A stretch of 64,000 nt of DNA from Ceratotherium simum simum (lineage: Eukaryota; Chordata; Mammalia; Perissodactyla; Rhinocerotidae): contig NW_004454281.1 in the NCBI RefSeq assembly GCF_000283155.1, positions 784,181 through 848,180 of the forward strand, read 5' to 3'. Positions 55,400-64,000 of the stretch are shown here, in pieces; the stretch's first letter is position 1, and each line of letters starts with the position of its first letter. Both the position numbers and the translations under genes were made by a program. Below the pieces are notes generated by a model. The model was not told the DNA's origin and did no database searches. It worked only from the letters and a program-made list of their open reading frames with translations.

Positions 55400-57800
55400 A
55401 CCCCTGCATGGCTTCCTCCCGTCTCTTTCAAGTGGGGCTGTCACACAACCCTAAGGACTGTGACCAGCCCAAACAGTTGAGTGGCTTCCTGGGAGCTTCG
55501 ACCTGGCTTGGAACACGATGCCCGACAGCTCCAGTCCTGCCTGGCCGGCCCTCCCCTGCGTCCAGGGTGCTCTGCTGCTGCCATCCTCTGAAAGAGCTTC
55601 CAGGAAGCCGAGCACCGTCGCAGATCCCTGTGAGCAGCCAGGTCAGTCTGGCTCATGCTCGCCCCTGGGGACAGCAGCATGGGAGCTGGCCATCCCAGGG
55701 TTTGGAATCCTCAGGTAAATCTTGAGTGGTAGCCCTGACCCGTCTGGACACAGAGGGGTCAGAATGAGGTAGCTAAAGGGTTGTGCTGCCGTGAACACCT
55801 TCCCTGGCCCTGGCTTGTTGATGACCATGCATTGCCAGCCACTGGTGCTCACACTCAGCTACGGCCCACTTGTTCAGTTCCTCTGCAGACACAGGCAGGG
55901 CGTGCCTCTGGACCAGGCTCACACGTAGGCCCCTTGGTGACTGTGGTGTTTAAGAAATGCACACAGCTACAGAACACACAGCCTTGCATAAAAAGGGTTC
56001 ATGGACTCTTGGCTTAAGAAACCCAAGCCCAAGACACATGGAATTTTGATCTTCCCTCAGAATTTCCCCTGCTCATTTTTAGAAAATGTGGAACATATCA
56101 AAAGCCATTTCCCACGTTTGATTCCAAGTAGAAGCTGAAAAGTAAATCCACAATTTAATTGTTGAAATTGTTAGATTTTGCATCTGACATTGTTGTGCTC
56201 GGACGGTGTTAGACTTTTGTATGCTTATACTCTTGTAGATGTTTTTAAAATAGATGTATATGAACCAACAAGAACTCTAGTTCTTGAAGAGGTCTCCATT
56301 ACTGATAACATGATTTAGCATCTTGTGGCTGCAGAGCAGGCCCCATTGTGTGTTGCTGAGGGCCAGGCCAGCCACGTGCCCGGTGCCCTCCCCACTCTCT
56401 TCCTGGCCAGCAGGGCCCACTGCTTCTTAGTACCTCCCTCACTACTGGGCCCCAACCTGGCCACAGGCAGTGTGTCAGACATCTTTTAACTCATTCTTTG
56501 GGGCAAAATAATTCATCACTTCAGAAGGGCATACTTTAAAGAATGAAATTTCCCCTCTTGTACATGTTCTCCTGTGTGCCCCCAGAATCCCTGTGACTGT
56601 GTGTATCTGTGAGTGGTGGGAGGTGTGCACATGGGACCCTTATAGTCTCTGTGTGTGTGTGTGTGTGTGTGTCCATGAGTGGTGGGAGGTGTGCACATAG
56701 GACCCTTATAGTCCTTCTGTGTGTGTGTGCATGTCCATGAGTGGTGGGGGGGGTGTGCACATAGGACCCTAATATTCCCTGTATGTGTGTGTATGAGTGT
56801 GTCCATGAGTGGTGGCAGGTGTGCACATAGGACCCTAATAGTCCCTCAGTATGTGTGTGTGTGAGTGGTGGGCAGTGTGCACATAGATCTCCAATAGTCC
56901 CTCCCTGTGTCTGTGTGTACCTGAGGGGTGTGTGCACATAAGACTCCAGGAGCAGAGGTGAGTATAAAGAAGAGGCAGGGTCTCACCCGGGAGGGGTGAG
57001 GGGGTAGACTTGATATGTCTAAGCCAACCAGGGTATCTCCATCATGGCTGTGGCTAGGAGAGAGGGAAGGCTGCTAGAGATCTACAGGCATTCTCCTCCC
57101 TCTGAAACACGGAGCAGGGACATTTGAATTTTGATCTGTATATGATGCCTGGAATTGCAGCAGCTCCCTTGGAGTTCCTGGGGCAGGGCTAGAGGAGGCA
57201 GGAAAAGCCTGGGAGCAGCAGCCAACAGAGCAGTTCTGAGGGGGTCAGCTCCTAGGAGCCAGTCCTCTTCATCTGCTTGTGTAGGGCTGTGGGCTGCCTG
57301 CAGCTGAGTGCTCTGTTAGGAAGTCTTATACCTTCTCAGCTGCTCAGCGATTCCCACATTGACAGACAATCATCACTCTGGACAGAATATTCCTGAATCC
57401 CCACCTGTGTTCACCCGTTCACAACACCTGAGCGCCCACTACACGCCAGGTGGGGTTTGAGGTTCTGGGATCACAGCACTGAAATGGACAAGTTGGCTTC
57501 AAAGGGTTCTTGTTGTAGTTTAGGGGACAGACATAAACATCTAAACACCATTAAATAAGTGTCTAAAATGATGGTAAGTGCTATGAAGAAAATGGTCAGA
57601 GTGATAAGATAGAGCAGTGTCTTTCAAACTTTGGAGACAAAACTCATAGGAACAAGTCTGGTACCTACTGTTACATACAGCATATTTCATTGAAACAAGC
57701 TTCACAAAACAATACTTACCGTCCTGTGTCTGATACATTGACATTTTCAGTTCTGTACCATTGAAAATAAACTGCTGTAGGTGCAACTTGGATGAGACTC
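55400..57800. other. Region downstream of the C22orf39 stop
   Basis: Presumed C22orf39 3' UTR followed by unique DNA and the minisatellite. I could not fix the polyadenylation site; AATAAA at 57766-57771 is the clearest plus-strand candidate. Confidence 0.4.
56590..56950 (+). repeat. Minisatellite of about 60-75-base units with embedded TG runs
   Basis: About six imperfect units repeat GTGTGCACATAGGACCCTA, then a (TG)n run, then CCATGAGTGGTGGGAGG. Unit length differs mainly because the TG run differs. It lies between C22orf39 and MRPL40. Confidence 0.85.
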
Positions 57801-57819
57801 AACAAAATTTTGCTGAGTT

Positions 57820-58255
57820 GTAAAAAAAAATCTTAAAAGGATACATATGGCATGGTTCCATTTAACATTGTAAATGGATGTAACATTGGTGTAATCATGT
57901 AATCATAGAGAGTTAATGTTGCCAGGGATTGGGGATGGAAGGAAGGTGTGGGTGTGGTATAAAGGGGTACACAGCCATTTTCTGGTGATGGTACCTTGAC
58001 TCTGGTGGTGGTGACACAGGGCTGCTGTGTTAGATAAAATCATGTAGAGCTAGACACACAGGTGAGTGCAGACATAATGGGGAATCTGAATACGCTCTGG
58101 GCTGTAACGGTGTCAGTCTCAGTACTCATACTACTTGGTGTGTAAGATGTTAACACTGGGGGAGGCTGGGGGAACTGCACACATTACCTCCCTGCATGTT
58201 TATTTCCAACCTCCTGTGAATCTGTAATTACTTCAAAGTAAAAAGTTAAAACTGC
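57820..58255 (+). mobile_element. L1 3' UTR fragment downstream of C22orf39
   Basis: ATATGGCATGGTTCCATTTA, TGCCAGGGATTGGGGATGG and the terminal TTCAAAGTAAAAAGTTAAAA mark an L1 3' end. Confidence 0.6.
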
Positions 58256-58924
58256 TGACCATGGCCCACTGAATTGGTTATACAACCTAATGCATAAAAT
58301 CTACTGGTTCAAAAGCACTATCACCAAGCACCTGCGCTGGGTAGGGAGGTGGGGGAGGCCTCAGTGTCTGAGCCCGGACCTGGATGAGGAGGCTTGAGCC
58401 TTGCAAAGCAGAGAAAGGGGCCGTGCAGGCCATGAGGAACAAGTGCCATGTGCTGATGGAGTGGGGGATCTGCAGTCAAGTATGGACAGGATTTTCGGGG
58501 TGGAGGTAGCCAAAGGCCTGACCCAATTTGCGTTTTACAGAGCCCTGTGGCTGCTGCAGAGAAGGAGCTGGGGTGGGAGTTCCCAGCCTGGACAGATCAG
58601 TTGGCTGCTGCAGTGGAAGAGGCAAAAGGTAACACTGGCTTGGACCTCAGAGATGGCAGTGAGGTTGGCAAGAGTGGCCAGGTTCAGCATTTGTCTCATG
58701 AGTAGAGCCAAAGGACTGAGAATCCTTAGGCAACGATTTTATCCAGTAAAGACATTTATCTGGTAAGAGTTTTTAAACCAAAAGTGAACCACACACTAGG
58801 AAAACAGATAATCTGAATTCTTATTGAAATAAAATGTCGCCCTGGTTTCTCTGCACTAAGGTAGTGAAGAACCCAAAGGCTTCTGAGTGGTAATCAAGTC
58901 ACTCGTAGAAATGGCTCTGTTTTT

Positions 58925-59500
58925 ACACTGGGCTGATTTGTGTCCCCCCAGATTCCTGTGTTGAAGCTCTAACCCCCTGTACCTCTGAATGTCACTGTAT
59001 TTGGAGATGGGATGCTTAAAGAGGTAATTAAGTTAGAATGAGGTCATTAGGGTGGGTCCTAATCCAGTATGACTGGTGTCTTTATTAAAAGAGGGGCCAG
59101 CCCTGTGGTGTAGTGGTTAAGTTCAGTGCACTCTGCTTTGGCACCCAGGTTCGTGGGTTCGGATCCCAGGCGTGGACCTACACCACTCATAAGCCATGCT
59201 GTGGTGGCAACCCACATACAAAACAGAGGAAGACTGGCACAGATGTTAGCTCAGGGCGAATCTTCCTCAGCAAAAAAAAAAAGAGAGGTGAGGACACAGA
59301 TAGGCCCAGAAAGATGACCACCTGAGGACACAGGGAGAAGGTGGCCCTCTGCAGGCCAAGGAGAGAGGCCTCAGGAGAAACCAACCCAGCTGACACCTTG
59401 ATCTTGGAGTTCTAGCCTCCAGAACTGTGAGAAATAAATTCTGTTGTTTAAGTGACAGATTCTGTGGTATTTTGTTCTGGCAACCCCAGCACACACTAAC
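58925..59500 (+). mobile_element. MLT1-like solo LTR (ERVL-MaLR), split by a SINE
   Basis: Has the phrases of MLT1 long terminal repeats: GATTTGTGTCCCCCCAGA near its start, GGTCATTAGGGTGGGTCCTA in the middle and GCCTCCAGAACTGTGAGAAA near the end. It is an old non-coding copy without internal genes. Confidence 0.75.
59094..59278 (+). mobile_element. ERE-like SINE nested in a MaLR LTR
   Basis: Begins GGGCCAGCCCTGTGGTGTAG and ends CTTCCTCAGC plus an A tail. A short duplication AAAAGAG flanks it (59087-59093 and 59279-59285). The LTR sequence resumes directly after it. Confidence 0.85.
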
Positions 59501-59984
59501 ATATTCACTGTTTCAAACCAGCAGCACTTGAATAAAAGCCAGAGAGCCCTCTGCCCTAGTCAGGCATCACGCCCTCCTGGGGGACACAGCAACTTTGTTA
59601 ACTACTGTGTCCCTGGCTTGCTCCACTCTCTTCAGCCTCCCTCCCCAGCTCAAAACCCAAAGCTGCCCCTGCCAATGACACAAGGAAACTCGTGTGCTCC
59701 GTCTGCCCCACTGGAAAGGCCCTGTCTCTCCTCTGCACACCTGTGTAGACAACACAGCACACAGCCTTCACCTCTGCTCCTCTGGGTCACTTTGTGCCTC
59801 TTGCTGTTGGTGTCTGCCCCATACAATTGGAATCTTCTTTTTACTGGGGGGCAGCAGGCGACATCTTGGTCATCCTCTCCCCAGTACCTGGCAAAGAAGG
59901 GCAGCATCTCTCACCCCCATCCATCCTCAGGTGAATTAATTTTGACTCTAACATAAGACAAAGAGACACTTGATTAAATTTATA

Positions 59985-59990
59985 TTTATT
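59985..59990 (-). terminator. MRPL40 polyadenylation signal
   Basis: AATAAA on the minus strand, about 90 bases after the stop codon, predicts a short 3' UTR. Confidence 0.6.
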
Positions 59991-60080
59991 CACAGCATGC
60001 CTGATTCTGTGGCAAGCAGGCTTGAGCCCTGGTCATCCTGGTTCTCAGGCAGTGTGTTCTGCGGACAGCTGCCTGCAGCT

Positions 60081-62842
<2,762 letters not shown>

Positions 62843-62869
62843 GGCACCTCTGGCAGCCGAACGGCGGCT

Positions 62870-62935
62870 TCCGGGCGCGCGCCCCTCGGCGGTCCGGCCC
62901 GCGGTGCCCTGCGCAAACTTCCGGCCGCCCCCCCG
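62870..62935. promoter_or_regulatory. ETS/GABP-type motifs near the MRPL40 start
   Basis: CTTCCGG at 62878-62884 and ACTTCCGG at 62928-62935 lie 36 to 93 bases upstream of the MRPL40 start. Paired ETS sites are usual for nuclear genes of mitochondrial proteins (NRF-2/GABP). Confidence 0.55.
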
Positions 62936-63680
62936 CTCCGCACTCCCGCGTTCCGGCCTCGAGGAGGCTGAACCGCGCCTGGCCCCGCCCCGACGTAGCC
63001 CCGCCCATGCGTCCCGGCGGCGCGCGGGCACACTCGGAGCGCGTCGCACCTCGCGCCGCTCTGCGGCCCGCCTTCTGCCGGTGCCGGGCGCCGCGAGTCC
63101 TGCCCTGCAGCGGTCCCAGCCCCACCGGCCCGGCCGTTCCTCCCGCTAGTTTGCCTGCGTGCCTGCGAGGGCCAAGACCCCGCAATGCGGCCGGAGTGGC
63201 CGAGGGGGCGTCTCTCTTCTCTTCCGGGGCCAAGAGTCCACGTCTGTGAAAACGGCCCCGACATTCCCATAAACGAGCCCGCCTGGGCCTCCCCGTGACC
63301 CTCCTGGGGGCTGGCTCGGTCCCCCGCTTTCGTGCGAGCCCCGGGCGCGGCCGGTCCCCCGTGGTGCCTCCCGGCGCCGGCACGTGGCCGGGCGGTCGCG
63401 AGATGCCCAATAAACGCGTGTTGATGAATGACGGAAGCTAGTTAATTAGCTGGACTCGGGCCCCGCGAGGTGGAGCTGGCGAGAGGCCGTGCACGCCATC
63501 CCGACTGCGCCTGGCTCCTCCGGCCCGGGCTGCAACTCAAGGCCCCGCTCGCCCGCTGCGGTCCCAGCCGCCTCCCCTGCCCACCCTCGGGCGCCGCGCC
63601 CAGGCCAGACCCGGAGCGGAGCCGCCCTGCCTTGCCCTGCCCGCGGAGGAGCTGGGCGGCCCCGTCCGCGCGGGGAGCGG

Positions 63681-63724
63681 TTTCCCGCCGGGGCGCTTTG
63701 GCAGGTGCGCGCCGTGACTTCCGG
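63681..63724 (+). promoter_or_regulatory. E2F-like and ETS-like sites upstream of HIRA
   Basis: TTTCCCGCC at 63681-63689 fits the E2F consensus and ACTTCCGG at 63717-63724 fits ETS/GABP. Both lie within 120 bases of the HIRA start codon. Binding is inferred. Confidence 0.5.
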
Positions 63725-63797
63725 CGTTGCCCGGGAGCCGCCAGAGGAGGAGCGGCGCAGGGGATGCGGCTGTGGCGGTGGCGGCGGCGGCCGAACA

Positions 63798-63834
63798 ATG
63801 AAGCTCCTGAAGCCGACCTGGGTCAACCACAATG
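63798..63834 (+). CDS. HIRA: HIRA coding exon 1 (gene continues beyond window)
   Basis: Reads MKLLKPTWVNHN and one base of the next codon before a GTGAGT donor. This is the expected start of HIRA, the WD40 subunit of the complex that deposits histone H3.3 outside S phase. Only 12 complete codons are in the window, so the call rests on this peptide, the ACAATGA start context, the splice donor and the conserved order MRPL40-HIRA. Confidence 0.93.
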
Positions 63835-64000
63835 GTGAGTGCGCGCAGGAGTCGCGGGAGGCCGAGCCCGGAGTCGGGTCGGGGTCTGCAGTCGGGTCGG
63901 AGCCGCGTGCGGGGCCTGCCCGCCTCGCTCCCGACGCCCGGTCCCCGAGCTGCGGGGCCGGCGGGAGCGGACTTCGCCCTCGGCGCGGGGAGACCCGCGA

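Noticed and set aside
56536..56937. Thr/His-rich 133-codon frame on the minus strand
   Set aside because: It is a translation of the minisatellite.

Overview
The window is mammalian nuclear DNA. Five multi-exon genes can be read exon by exon: CDC45 (minus strand, its 5' 13 coding exons), UFD1 (plus, complete, 12 coding exons), C22orf39 (plus, complete, 3 coding exons), MRPL40 (minus, complete, 4 coding exons) and HIRA (plus, first coding exon only). This is the gene order of human 22q11.2 (the DiGeorge/velocardiofacial region), read in the opposite direction. Seven tRNA-derived SINEs beginning GGGCCGGCCC / GGGGCCAGCCC and ending GATGTTAGCTCAGGGC...CTTCCTCA belong to the ERE-like group of odd-toed ungulates, so the source is a perissodactyl. 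The GCCGGCCC head and duplicated tail look to me more like rhinoceros/tapir copies than horse ERE1, but I hold that loosely.

Layout. 1-3,099 holds old L1-type sequence and a SINE inside a CDC45 intron; the last CDC45 exons lie to the left of the window. 3,100-25,640 is CDC45, with a 9.7 kb intron 5 filled by a decayed L1. 25,641-26,516 is a divergent CDC45/UFD1 promoter with E2F, CCAAT, ZNF143/THAP11-type and ETS motifs. 26,517-49,648 is UFD1, with introns holding L2, MIR, L1 and SINE copies. 49,700-52,050 has no gene I can see. 52,050-52,720 is a CpG-rich promoter and the first two exons of C22orf39, whose last exon is at 55,269-55,394. 55,400-59,960 holds a minisatellite, L1 3' ends and a MaLR LTR split by a SINE. 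59,985-62,842 is MRPL40, and 62,600-64,000 is a CpG island from which MRPL40 and HIRA diverge.

All three complete genes splice in silico to open frames with GT-AG introns: UFD1 307 aa, C22orf39 105 aa, MRPL40 206 aa. The CDC45 exons give 406 complete codons. The genes do not form one pathway: CDC45 is a subunit of the CMG replicative helicase; UFD1 is a p97/VCP cofactor that also acts in CMG disassembly; HIRA is a histone H3.3 chaperone; MRPL40 is a mitoribosome protein; C22orf39 encodes a small protein with two CX9C motifs.

I found no undescribed multi-gene system. The observations most worth checking are the twin CX9C pattern in C22orf39, an apparent Ser-to-Trp change in the N-terminal core of CDC45, G-rich DNA beside CDC45 exon 2, the layout of the two divergent promoters, and a SINE subfamily with a duplicated 51-bp tail module. 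Comparisons with human proteins are from memory and not from a search.
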